Source: Cristatella mucedo (taxonomy: Eukaryota; Bryozoa; Phylactolaemata; Cristatellidae). From it: a stretch of 62,000 bases of DNA. Position 1 is the first letter of the stretch; each line of letters begins with the position of its first letter. This document shows positions 1 to 9,990 of this stretch, piece after piece. The notes beneath the pieces are model-generated. The model ran no database searches. It saw only the letters and a list, made by a program, of their open reading frames with translations, and was not told the DNA's origin. The position numbers and the translations under genes were made by a program. The stretch lies in the NCBI GenBank assembly GCA_009760855.2, contig WPIO01000021.1:5395001-5457000 (forward strand). The letters are read 5' to 3'.

Positions 1-1189
1 AGCATAACATGTATTAGTCACGTAATGGTTTGTGGGTTATGCTTTGGGCATTGCTGGACAGTTGTAACTGTCGGTGCCGAACCTGCTTACGTCGCAGTGT
101 CTGGCGACTAGATCGTGTTCCGCTACGGGCGCCGCGGATTGGTTCCGTTACGGTAGAAGGCCGCTCCTTACTGGCGCCCTGCGCCGCTACCGTCGGCATA
201 CCTGCGCGTTTTGGTATTGCCTCGATATTAGTGCGTCAAGGTCGAGGCTTCGCGCATCGGTGGCGAGAACTGGAAGCATTACGATGCGCTGCGCTTGCGG
301 CCTTGGGAAATTGTTAAAGAAGCCACTGCAGCTTGTTTGCGACAACTATTATCTAGTTAGGGAATAGCGAGAAAAAGCACAACTTTTTTTATAGATAACT
401 CATTCTCTGTGCACCGCTGCTAAGGCACGACTCCTACCGGCGCGGGATCCCAGCTGCGAGTCGTGCGCTAAAGTGCCTAGAAAGAGTTTCAAGTTCTCTG
501 GGGGCGCTACGCAAAATTGCAACTATTATTGTTAGTTAAGATGCTAACACTGAGTGGTCGCGGTGCTCGGGGCTATTCTAGCACGTGACCGCTGCAGGTT
601 CGGGCGAGCCATATCTAGCGAACCTCTAGCCTCCCTCTCCCGAGAGCGTCCGCAGGAGAGCGTCCGCACTTAGGTGTGACTTGAAAGCTCGTTTTAGAGG
701 TTAGGGTTAGCGGCTCGCTCTCCGGTGCGCGGATGGTTCGCGAACTGACAGCCGCGAAGATCCATGTGGAGCGGATAGTTCGGCCATTAGCCGCCGCCCG
801 CCCACCGGCAGCGCACCGCAGTCGCTACCGCGATTCCAAAGTGAAGGACTGAGTGACTTCAGAATTTCATAAAGAATAAAAAACTGCCCTTTAACTTGTT
901 TTTGCATTGAGGCTCTAGAGGCGTGTCGGCTCAGATTGGAAGTGTTTCTCTGGGGGGATTTTTCTTGATGGGGCTTTAAATGCCGCTGGAGGTACGACTT
1001 CGCGAGCGTTCGTTGTCGGTTTTCGGCGCCGGCGGCGGGTAGCTTCATTGACAAAGGTTAAAGTCATCACCAGAGGCTTAGTGAGACCTTTCGGCACCCG
1101 GGTACAAAGCTACAAACGGCGCCTCCTCCCCTGTCAAAAATTGCTGCAAACAAAAACGCGCTAGCAGGAACATCAATTCGAGAAAGTTT
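1..1189. other. no supported gene
   Basis: I see no conserved protein, splice-supported exon or RNA gene here. Open frames are short and do not resemble known families. The only recognisable item is a LINE/SINE-type 3' tail at about 466-536, listed separately. The stretch around 700-1110 is moderately GC-rich. Confidence 0.5.
466..536 (+). repeat. solitary LINE-1x/SINE-A type 3' tail
   Basis: The sequence reads AAAGTGCCTAGAAAGAG, then AAGTTCTCTGGGGGCGCTA, then an AT-rich end with ATTATTG. This is the tail that ends the LINE at 7290-8392 and the SINE-A copies. No body is recognisable upstream, so it is a severely 5'-truncated insertion or an old copy. Confidence 0.6.
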
Positions 1190-1399
1190 TATTAACTGTA
1201 GTTCAAGTTTATGAGGTAGCTATCACGACTTTAATTTAGGTGAATTCTTTTGCCTTGAAGGTGGAAAACTGGTCTATTACAGTTTAAAAGTCAATATTTT
1301 CTAGTGTTTCTTTGTCTATGTTTAACAGGGCCAAATCAGAAAGTTAATCTTGCCCCATTGATGCTCTCAGATAAGACAGGACTATTTGCAGCGATCGGT

Positions 1400-1577
1400 G
1401 GGTCTATGCGACTCCTTCTTCATGTGCATGTACCTGCTTACACAATGCCTGTTGCTTGCGGCTGTTAACAGAAATCATTTGGTAATGCTTTCTACACAGC
1501 ATATGTAAAGTGCCTAGACAGAGATTCCGTTCTCTGGTGGTGCTATACAAATTTTTTATTATTATTATCCAGCTTTT
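1400..1577 (+). mobile_element. retroelement insertion with SINE-A/LINE-1x tail inside the hAT relic
   Basis: The segment ends with CATATGTAAAGTGCCTAGA, a TTCTCT-containing block and GTGCTATACAAATTTTTTA followed by ATT repeats, the tail shared with SINE-A and LINE-1x. It separates the degraded ERSFSKL-like codons of the hAT relic (about 1580) from the conserved C-terminal residues (about 1340). It therefore landed after the transposase. The 5' half has no clear A or B box, so the SINE assignment is tentative. Confidence 0.5.
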
Positions 1578-2007
1578 TAAAGGAACTTTCACCTCTGGCA
1601 ACTAATACAGCTATGGTGAGAAGAACTTTGCAAGGCAAGTCTCAAATTAGGAAACACATCTTCTTCATAACTGGCAATGAAAGACATGAGTTACAGAGGT
1701 GCCTTTAATGCTGAGTCGTAACGTGCGGCAAGAAGCATTTTACAGTCACATATTTCGTTGTACAGCTCTGTTCCATTAATGTCTGAACAATAGAAGCCTC
1801 CAAGATCTAGACATTGCTGGCGGAGTTTGGTCTGGTCAACTGTCTTCAAAGGCTTGATAGATTCCAACAAGAAACCAACTTTGGCATCAAGATCTGTGAG
1901 CTGGTAAAACCTAGTTGTAATTTCTTATAGGAGATAACCTATGATGTCATTCAGTCTATGCTGTCCTTCATTATTCTTGAAGTCTCCTCTGCCGTGAGAC
2001 CAATATC

Positions 2008-2009
<2 letters not shown>

Positions 2010-2045
<36 letters not shown>

Positions 2046-2107
2046 GCGAGAGAGAGAGAGAGAGAGGGAGGGAGAGAGAGAGAGAGAGAGAGGGAGAGAG
2101 GGAGAGA
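2010..2107. repeat. (GA)n microsatellite
   Basis: An interrupted GA/GAGG tract within the hAT relic. It gives long Ser-Leu and Arg-Glu open frames with no coding meaning. Confidence 0.95.
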
Positions 2108-2984
2108 GTTCTGTGTTCTTCGGCGGATTCTTCGTTCAACTGCAATTCCACACAATTCGCATCTTTTTGGCATCTAGTAATGACTCTTGGCACGGGTCTT
2201 CTCGAAGTCTTGACAACTATATCTTAAGAGAGTGGAGGTCACAAGAGGCGTCTTTGAAGTTCATCTTTGGATCTTGCAGTCTTTTCTAAATGCGGCCTAT
2301 CTTTCTTAAGATGTTGTACCAAAATGGCAACAAAGCCAAAAGGCTTTAGAAAGTTTAAAATATAATGTAGGAGACTGGCAGCCCTATTTCTTGTTTCAAG
2401 CATTTCGCTCGTGTCCTCAGACAGTTACTCCAAAAGACCTACAATGTTGCTCAGTCCATCATTGATAGATTCCACAGCCACCACCGTTGCACTCCACCTT
2501 GTTGCAGGGTCACGTGTGCCAGCGATGGCTAAGGCTTTTCTTCCCACCTCAGGGTTGATCTTGGAAAGAGTAAGTAGAAGCTCTCAATAGTTCCAAAAAA
2601 AGTCATGACTGGAATCTTGACTTGCCGCATGAACTCCTGCCAGATTCACGGTGTACTAAAATTGCCTTCTCTTTTCTGGACAGTATTCTCCTTTGGACAC
2701 ATGACAAGTTGCCACACATGACTGCTGCGTTGTCGTAGCACAGCCAGTTAAGTAACCCTAGCTTTTGTGGGTCTAATAGCGTGCTGGTGTTCAGCCGCGG
2801 CACGCTGGCCCGCCCTTGACGCAGCGTAGCATTCCAGGATCGCCCTTGACACAAAGCAGCCCGCCTATGGCAGGCAGGATTGGGGCAAGCGGACCGGAAA
2901 GGCAGTTTGAGCGCAGACGGGGGTGAACGGCCGCGTGCTTGTTGCGCTGCTAGCGCCAGCCGAATAAAACAAAAGATAAAAAAA

Positions 2985-3195
2985 TACTAGCCGATTAAAG
3001 CCTCTTTAGTATAGCGACAGAAGAGCGTTTACGGCTATCACCACCACTTGCAGCGGCAATAAAGAATCGCCCACAGCAGGACTTGAACTCACGACTTCGG
3101 ACAGTGGTCGCGAAAAGAAACCGCATGCACACGGTGGTTGAAGCCCCCCTCGGTGTTTCCGCGTCGTCGCGTGTGTGCCGCCAAAGTATCAAGCT
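2985..3195 (-). mobile_element. SINE-B copy (tRNA-derived)
   Basis: On the minus strand it reads a B-box-like CGTGAGTTCAAGTCC, then GTGGGCGATTCTTTATTGCC, then GGTGGTGATAGCCGTAAA, CTCTTCTGTCGCTATA and a GGCTTTAATCGGCTA tail. At least ten other copies in the window share this order. See the copy at 25290-25468 for the clearest A box. Confidence 0.8.
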
Positions 3196-3719
3196 ACAGC
3201 TTGGTCTAAGTCTGCAAACATGGTTAACTAGCTCAGCCAGTGATAATCAAGTCCATTGAAATAAGGACTTGCTTGAAATCTAGATTGGATGGTCTTACAT
3301 TAAAATTTTATTTTAAATATGCACGATCTGTTTTGCTTTCGGCGCCCCTTGACCTTGGCGCCGGGGGACATCTTTCCACCCCTGCCCATCCCTTGTTACG
3401 CCTCTGGTCATAATCTTGCTAACTAGGTACTTTCGAATTGGACAGCTCGAAATGCAGCGTGCCGAGCTCGGCGGGCCTTCAGCGAGCGGCTCAGGGCTTT
3501 CAAATGTCCCCCAAACTTCTCCAAACCAGCTGAAAGAGGCGTGGCTGGGTGGTTTGGGCGCAGACCTTACTACAGCTCTCTTAAAGCTGCTTTCAAGTTG
3601 ACCGTCGAAAGTTGAACGTTTTTCAGTTTGCATAGACAGGCAGTGAGAATTAAAAATGACACGTTTAAGAGGGGCTGAAGAGTCTGACTGTCCAAGCGAA
3701 TTTCGAAGAGCGATGGTGT

Positions 3720-3885
3720 TGACATATAATTAAATATATATAATTCATTTATATAGCGCCCCAAGAGAACTTAATCTCTATTCAGGTGCTTCACATATGC
3801 CTCGGGGCTCGAGCCCACGACCTCAGTCAGACCTTGGTCGGAGCGACCACCTTAACCGCTAGACCAAACCAGCTCGACATGGCGC
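3720..3885 (-). mobile_element. SINE-A copy, full tRNA head plus LINE-like tail
   Basis: On the minus strand an A-box-like TGGTCTAGCGGTTAAGGTGG is followed by a B-box region GTCGTGGGCTCGAGCCCC, then CATATGTGAAGCACCTGAAT, AGAGATTAAGTTCTCTTGG, GGCGCTATATAAATGAATTA and an AT-rich end. This is a tRNA-derived SINE with a 3' tail homologous to the LINE-1x end. The internal promoter boxes are well kept compared with other copies here. Confidence 0.85.
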
Positions 3886-4204
3886 CGCTGGGCCTATTGG
3901 GGTCGAGGTCTGGCTCTGACGCCAAAACGTCGCGCCGTGCCAGCACGCGGCACGACGCGACATCGCGTGTCTTATTTTTCGTGCTCGTGGCTACACGTTC
4001 CGGCAGCAGAAGCGTTCCTTTCTTCCAACTGCGGCCGCATTACTGCGCCCAATAACTGAGCAGTCGTGTGGCGCAAGCCGAGGATGCCAGTCGCAGCAGC
4101 AGTTTTCGGCGCAATTACTGCGCCGTGACTGCTGCGGGTGAGGTAATGATTTTTAAATGTTGAGCGGCAGTTCTAACAGTATGATTGATCAGCGGATACA
4201 GAGT

Positions 4205-4535
4205 AAAGTTCTAAGCTGACCCACAAGGCCCACCACGGCCTGGCTCCTTTGTACCCTAGGTGAACTGCTGCACCAGTTTCAGCCTCCTCGTGCCCTCAGG
4301 TCCTGTACGGACCATAAATTAGCCGTTCCGTCCCTCCGCTCAAAGACCGTTGGCGACAGAGGCATTTGTTCGCCATGTCCTATACTGTGGAACTCACTTC
4401 CTCAATTCTTACGAGACATCTACTCTTCTGCTGCTGACACATCCTTTCTAGCTGTCCTGAGCTGTTACTTCCGTGCTACCCGCTGCGTCAACAGCCCTCT
4501 GGCTCAACTTAGCGATCGTTACGCGGAGGGCTTTT
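4205..4535 (+). mobile_element. LINE-2x 3' fragment (CR1/L2-like ORF2 C terminus)
   Basis: The fragment matches the ORF2 C terminus at 46956-47528: LTHKAHHGLAPLYP, a LLHQFQPPRALRSC-like stretch, then KTVGDRG, LWNSLPQFLRD and SFLAVLSCYFRAT. Frameshifts are present. It ends abruptly before the 3' untranslated part. Confidence 0.75.
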
Positions 4536-5745
4536 TCAGCTTACTGTTTTTGAGGAAAATTTTCGAGTAAGTACTTAAAGACATCACCGTCTTGTTTCAG
4601 AGCCTTAGCATCGTTTTTCACCAGTCCAACCTTTATGCGCAAAGAAGCAAGTAGCACTTTTTCTTGCTGTCGACTAGAGGAGGCTCTCACACGCTGTCAC
4701 TCCCCGGCACAAAATGCGTTCGCACTGCCGGTACTTGTTTCGGTAATGAAGAGCATCAGCGCGACTATCCCGCTGACATAAAAAGCACGGATACTGTGTG
4801 TAGCAAACCTTGAAGTCCAAGCAGAAGGATCGCCTTTAAATTGCCGCGTCTGTGCCACTGGTGTTGATCCCATTTGATTTGATCGAGAAGTGTTTTCATG
4901 TTTCCGCAAGTCTCCTTCGTCTGCATAGAATGTGCAACCGGAAAAAAAGGAAAGCTTGCTTGATTGGGAAGTAAAGCTCTCTTTAAACTGCGGTTCGATG
5001 AATCAATGAAGAGTCTCCTCCGAGTTGGATCACAGCACTTTTCCATTTGGTTAGCTCGACGTTCGTCGTTGCTGCAATGGACTAGTGAATCCTTCGTCGA
5101 AAAGTGCGGAAGAAACTCTTTTTAACGATGTCTGCACCACGAAAATGTACAACCCGGAAAAATAAAATTTCTCTTGAGGCAGGTCAAGGTCTCTTACTAA
5201 GTCATTGAGATCAGATTGCGACATTAGCTTAGCTGTTGGAACATCAAAAGCATCATAGTTGTCATCAACGGCACCTTCAGTTGAACTCGACTCACAGTCA
5301 GTCAATATATAATCAAGTGTAACAAATGGAAAGGAACTTCCACCTCATCACTGTGCGGTAGATGTCTCGTCTTTGACGGCATATTTGGGTATCCAATTGC
5401 ATGCTTGTTTTTCTTGCTGAAGCCCTGCATGTTAGTGATGCAGAAATAATAATCCGAAATATGGTCAGTTTTTTCTCTCCAAATCTTTGGCACTCCAAGT
5501 GGCAGGAATTTGCTTTGACCTTTAAATTATCATCTCAAATTCTCTACATACGGCTTGCGCACCGCATGCAGTGCCCGCGTCTTATCCCGATCTCACAGTT
5601 TGCATTCAAAGTAGGCATGACAACGCACTGTTTGATGAATGCAGTGATCGGTACCCGCTGCTCGTTTGTCGAGAATCTCCCACAGGTGTAGCAGAATATA
5701 TTCAGAGAATTTGTACTCTCCATTAGCACTGTATATAGCAAATAT
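4535..5745 (-). pseudogene. relic of an uncharacterised cysteine-containing, transposon-like family
   Basis: On the minus strand, across several broken frames, recognisable blocks occur in this order: FCYTCGRFSTNEQR (about 5690), CMRCASRM (about 5555), LPLGVPKIWREKTDHIS (about 5500), YYFCITNMQGFSKKNKHAIG (about 5450), YPNMPSKTRHLPHSDE (about 5390), MSQSDLNDLVRDL (about 5210), RRLFIDSSNRSLKRALLPN (about 5010), VAHSMQTKETCGNMKTLL (about 4930) and LRIKVGLVKNDAKALKQDG (about 4640). I remember this block order from unnamed proteins present in many copies in arthropod and other invertebrate genomes. Their function is unknown to me; a mobile origin is inferred from copy number. Frameshifts and stops make this copy non-functional. 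Confidence 0.6.
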
Positions 5746-6344
5746 CCATTGATTTATTCAACTAATCAGCCAATGAAATGGTTAACTGTTCTACAAAAAA
5801 TACCACGCAACATTAAGTGACTGCAACAAGTAAACCTGATCAAAGACAATATCATTATACCTAATTCGTAATGTTAAGTGCACCCGGTCTTTGATAAGCA
5901 AAACCTACTAAGCCAGACGCGCCAAAGCAAAACAAAATTAATCGTATATCACCATGTGTAATATATATTTGTAAAATAATAACAAATGCCTGATAACTGA
6001 TATCGTGCAGGCCAGTGTTATCAGTGAGCGGACAGCAGTTGCTGGATATGTCTCCGGACGTGTTTAGATTCATATAAGTCATTAAGAGGCTTGTTTGGAT
6101 GTCTGGATTTCTTCAGAGTGATCGTCGTGCATACTCCGAGTAGTCAGAAGCTGGGTTTCATGTTATCTTCAGCCTCAAACGAGTTCAGGCAAAATGTTGC
6201 GTAAATGGATCCCTGAGCAAGCCTGCAGTGATTGATATTTCACTGACGTGAAGCACGTTCATAGTTCAGAAAAAAAATATTTCGCTATCTAGGAACTCAC
6301 GATCGACAATTGAAAGTAGCAATAACAATAACAAATCATTGTTG
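5746..6344. other. no supported feature
   Basis: AT-rich sequence without recognisable gene, repeat family or RNA. Confidence 0.5.
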
Positions 6345-6890
6345 TGGCACATGTGGAAAAAACGTCTTTAGATGCTCTTCACCTCAGCTGGAAATGAAGC
6401 ATATCAACTGATAAGTGGCAGTCACATGCACAATCGCAACACAAGACTACTAATAAAGAATAATTCACATTGACGAACCATATGGTCCGTGGAAAAAGTG
6501 AGTTTTTTTTAATTTTCGCATTTGTTATTATTAAGTTGAGAGATGCCTTGATTTCGGTTGGTAGAGCGTTCCAGGCTTTAGCTGCATAAGAACTGAGGCA
6601 GCAGATAAGTTTTGTTAGAGGCACAGCTAAACGACCGAGGACCAACGTGCAGGTGCTTCCAGATGAGGCCTGAAGGAGTATTTTAGATAGTTCGTGGCCA
6701 GAACAAGAGATTGGGGAACCCAAAAGGGATTCACGCGACTTTGAAGTAGATATGCTGCTTGATGGGAAGCCGGAGCGGGTCGGCGAGAAATGGCGTCTCG
6801 CGGTGAGTGCTACGTGTACGACGTACCGTCTAGCGGTCAAGTTTTGCACAATCTGTAAGCGTCGTATTGCTCCGGCCGTAAGACCTTAAG
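6345..6890 (-). mobile_element. divergent LINE ORF2 C-terminal fragment
   Basis: On the minus strand, with frameshifts, it shows VQN-ARLVV, then THRETPFLADPLRLPIKQ and a YAAKAWNALPTEI block, equivalent to the YAPKAWNSLP block of LINE-1x. It is more diverged from the copy at 7290 than the other LINE-1x copies are, so it may be a third lineage. Confidence 0.6.
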
Positions 6891-7289
6891 GAGAGAGTTG
6901 CAGAAGTCTCAATAAGATGTCATTAATACACGAACAAACTTGAATATTGAACGCTTATCTAGGCACGCACGAATGTGTGCAGTGCTACGTATCTCAAAGT
7001 AGCTAGGACTTGACTGTTGTCCACCGAAATGTCAGTTGGAACAAGGCGCCCTTATTCCGTACAAAAGCAAAAGTTAATCTTCCGGCTGAGCCAGTTATGA
7101 GCCAAGCGTGGCTCGCCAGTTTCTGACTGACAATACCTGGCTTACCCTGAAAAATATGCGGTTGATCCTGTCGTCACTAACTTTCAAATGTTAGCTAACA
7201 TCAACCTGCTGGCGCAAATGCCGGACAGGTAAGCTGCAAAGTAGCCGAGACAGTCCAAGGTACAAAAAGGCTTGACAGGATTGAAGCTC
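6891..7289. other. no supported feature
   Basis: No gene or repeat recognised between the two LINE fragments. Confidence 0.45.
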
Positions 7290-8392
7290 ACGTTGAGTTG
7301 AATGTTATCTGATGACACTCAGTTGTACCTTTGCTTTGATCCCTCCAAGCCTTCGAGCACCTCAAATTCTCTCAACTCACTTGCAGCATGTATTCATGAC
7401 ATCCGCTCATGGATGGCAGCAAATTTTCTAAAACTAAACGATGATAAAACTAACTTACTAGTTATGGGGAAACCCAGTGTGATTCACAAATTGGAAAGGC
7501 TGACGCTCAAAATTGGTTCTGCCAGCATATCTCCTGTAGAATCAGCTCAAAGTCTAGGTGTCATATTCCAAAGCGACCTCTCGTTAGACGACCACATCAG
7601 CTCCACAGTCAAATCTGCCTATTTTTAGCTTCATAACATTGCTCAAATTTGGGCTTGTTTAGATAAGGATACCACGTTGGTCCATGCATTCGTGACATCC
7701 CGTCTCGACTTCTGCAACTCACTGCTTACTGGCCTACCAGCATGTGCGATCAGGCGATTGCAGCTGGTGCTAAACTCTGCAGCTAGGCTTGTCTGTCGTG
7801 AGCGTCGCAGTTGCCACATCACACCACTTCTCGCCGACTTGCACTGGCTACCAGTCAAGCAACGGATTGACTTCAAGGTTTTGTCGCTCACTTTTAGGTC
7901 ACTTTATTATTTGGCTCCAGCCTATCTCTCAGATATACTCCCCCATCAGGCCAAGCAACGTACCACCCGATTTTCGGAATCCAACCGTCTAGAAATACCT
8001 CGTACAAACCTCAAATCCTTTGGAGACCGTGCATTTAGTTCGTATGCTCCCAAAGCCTGGAACTCCCTCCCGACTTGCGTCAGAACATCCCCTGACTTGA
8101 CCATATTTAAAAAGAACTTAAAAACATACCTATTTCGGACAGCATTTAGTGGGTCCCTGTGATTCGTCCTTGATGTGCTTATGCGTGCTGACACTGTGCA
8201 TGCTGCCACTAACTACATTTGCATGCTGACCCTGTGCATGTCACCCCTAACCATATTATTCATGTTGTTTGTTTATCAAGCATGATATTACTCACCATTC
8301 ATTTGCATTTCCCTTTGCAGCAAATGTAAAGCGCCTAGAGAGAGATTGAGTTCTCTGAGGGCGATTTATCAAGTGCATTATTATTATTATAA
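7290..8392 (+). mobile_element. LINE-1x, 5'-truncated CR1/L2-like retrotransposon with intact 3' end
   Basis: The reverse-transcriptase palm motif appears as LSDDTQLYLC at about 7302, where the family has YADD/FADDTQLY. WMAANFLKLNDDKTN, SLGVIFQSDLSLDDHIS, a stop at about 7626, then HAFVTSRLDFCNSLLTGLP, AARLVCRERRSCHITPLL, LHWLPVKQRIDFKVL, YAPKAWNSLP and FKKNLKTYLFRTAF follow. The frame ends at 8162. The 3' region carries GCAAATGTAAAGCGCCTAGA, GAGATTGAGTTCTCTGAGG and a TTATTATTA end. The endonuclease and most of the RT are missing and the ORF is broken, so this copy is dead. It is the reference for the 3' tail shared with SINE-A. Confidence 0.88.
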
Positions 8393-8689
8393 TAAATATT
8401 ATTATAAAGACTTATCATAAGATTCCAAGTGCAAGATGAACCGCTAAAATGGCACCGTACAGCGGACCGACGGCAGCAGAGTCCGCGAGCCCGTCCCCAC
8501 GTCGGACTAAACTTGTCTGCTTTACTCAGACCTGCACAATTTGTACACCCAGACAAATAATTATTGCTATCGTGTGTTGTTGAATTTCCAAGTTCATGCA
8601 CAAAGGAAGATTCGCTCTTTTCCTGAACTGAAATCGCGTGTGTTGACAATAGAGACTTCCGTCCGACCCTTGCCTTGTTCCTGGCTTTG
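8393..8689. other. no supported feature
   Basis: Short flank between the LINE poly-ATT end and the CpG-rich stretch. Nothing recognised. Confidence 0.4.
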
Positions 8690-9990
8690 TTTTCCGGAAT
8701 TGCGCTAGTCGAGGCTTGAATTGAGCGTGCGCGCGGCGGTAAAGCCTTGTATTTATTGTATCGCCTTAGCTATTGACGAGAAATGCGAGGTTTTACGACC
8801 GTTCGTGCGCTCGATTCAAGCGCTGCTACTAAAGGCGACTGCTTCAGCTAAAGGCTGAGGCTGCTGGGGCAGCGTCGGTCGGCGCTTCGCCAGCGGCAGT
8901 TGTCGCACGCTGATCCACGCTAGTAGAGGCTTCGCGAAGTATGGCAGGCGACGATACGAGTAATTTCAAGCTCTGGCGCTGGTCGCAGTCGCTGCGGTTC
9001 GTCGGCGATGCCGCCAACGGCTATCCATCGAAAAGACGCGGCTGGTGCGCCTAAGCTTCGTCGCGAAATCGGCGCGATGTCGTTGTCTCAGGCCGGCCGC
9101 TCGATTCGTGCTTTTTGTTATAATTGTAAATGGCACTGCGATGTGTGCACAGCTTTCTAATTTCCAATCGCCATCAGGAGTCGACGCCGAGAATACGTCC
9201 CTGCTCGTCGTTTCCGCCGGGCAAAAGCAGCAGAAGTACGACAGCTCCGTCAAACGCGTGCCGGCAGCTGTCAGCTGCTGCTCGGCGGCAGTATTTGCCG
9301 CCGTCGCGAGAACGCTCGAGGCCTCGTTTGCTACCCCTCCCTCCCACCCCACAGAGCCCTCTGCCCCGGAGCGTTGCTGCTGCGCGAAGACCCCGACCTA
9401 GCTTCGCTGTAAGAGAGCGTCGGACGAGCGTGCGTCGCGTACTCTGCACGCCGACGCGGATCGACGATAACGGCCGCCGTAGCCGGCCGCTCGGTCACTA
9501 CGTTCGCGGCGGTCGCCTTAGGTTAAGGTAGTGTCGCATCTCCGTCGCACCCGGCTTCGATTGCTGCAGCCAAGGCTGGGCAGTGCATAGTCTTTCGTCA
9601 ACGGCGCATATGTCGTCGTGTACTCTGACTAAGCTGTCTCGGAGTGAAGAGGCCATCCGTTCCGACTCGGCAGTCGCTCGCTAGGTCGCCGCGAGGGAGC
9701 CGGTCAGTGGAAGGTTCAACCGCCTACCGGAAGCCTCTGACGCAGAGCCGTCTGCGCCAGCGGCTCCCGTTTTTGGCCGCGAGACGATATGTGGCACGGT
9801 CGAGCTGGCGATGACTTGTTGGATAAAGAGAAGGCGTATGGAGGCCAGATCGACGCAGCAGCGGCGCGAGCGGCAATCCGTCTTACTTGGCTGCTTCTTC
9901 TTTCGAAATCACAGCAGGCTCGCCAGGCCAGCTGCGGCGGGGCAAGCGACAGCGGCGGCGGCGGCGGCGACTGCACGTATTACTGGCACT
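8690..9990. other. CpG-rich stretch without recognised gene
   Basis: Dense CG dinucleotides and high GC across about 1.3 kb, visibly different from the AT-rich sequence on both sides. Several overlapping open frames on both strands (longest about 130 codons) are Arg/Ala/Ser-rich and look like composition artefacts. A CpG-island-like promoter or a noncoding first exon is possible, but no splice-supported exon was identified. Confidence 0.35.

Larger units (their letters stand above)
1190..2775 (-). pseudogene. decayed hAT-superfamily transposase
   Basis: Read on the minus strand, the segment keeps hAT transposase landmarks in order. Near 2755-2640 is CYDNAAVMCGNLSCVQRRIL, matching the hAT core pattern YDxxxxMxGxxxGVQ. 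Near 2510-2440 is ATRWSATVVAVESINDGLSN, the TRWSA region. At about 1810-1580 are an ELYNEICDCKMLL-like segment, VFPNLRLALQ and a degraded CERSFSKLK dimerisation motif, and near 1340-1290 is LALLNIDKETLENIDF. Frameshifts, stops, a (GA)n tract and an inserted element at about 1400-1577 show it is dead. It resembles ZMYM1-like/DUF4371-type transposases. I do not see the N-terminal zinc finger or the terminal inverted repeats. The assignment rests on motif order recalled from the family, not on a search. Confidence 0.75.

Noticed and set aside
9130-9531. 133-codon Arg/Ser-rich open frame
   Set aside because: Compositional product of a CpG-rich stretch; no recognisable motif or splice support.
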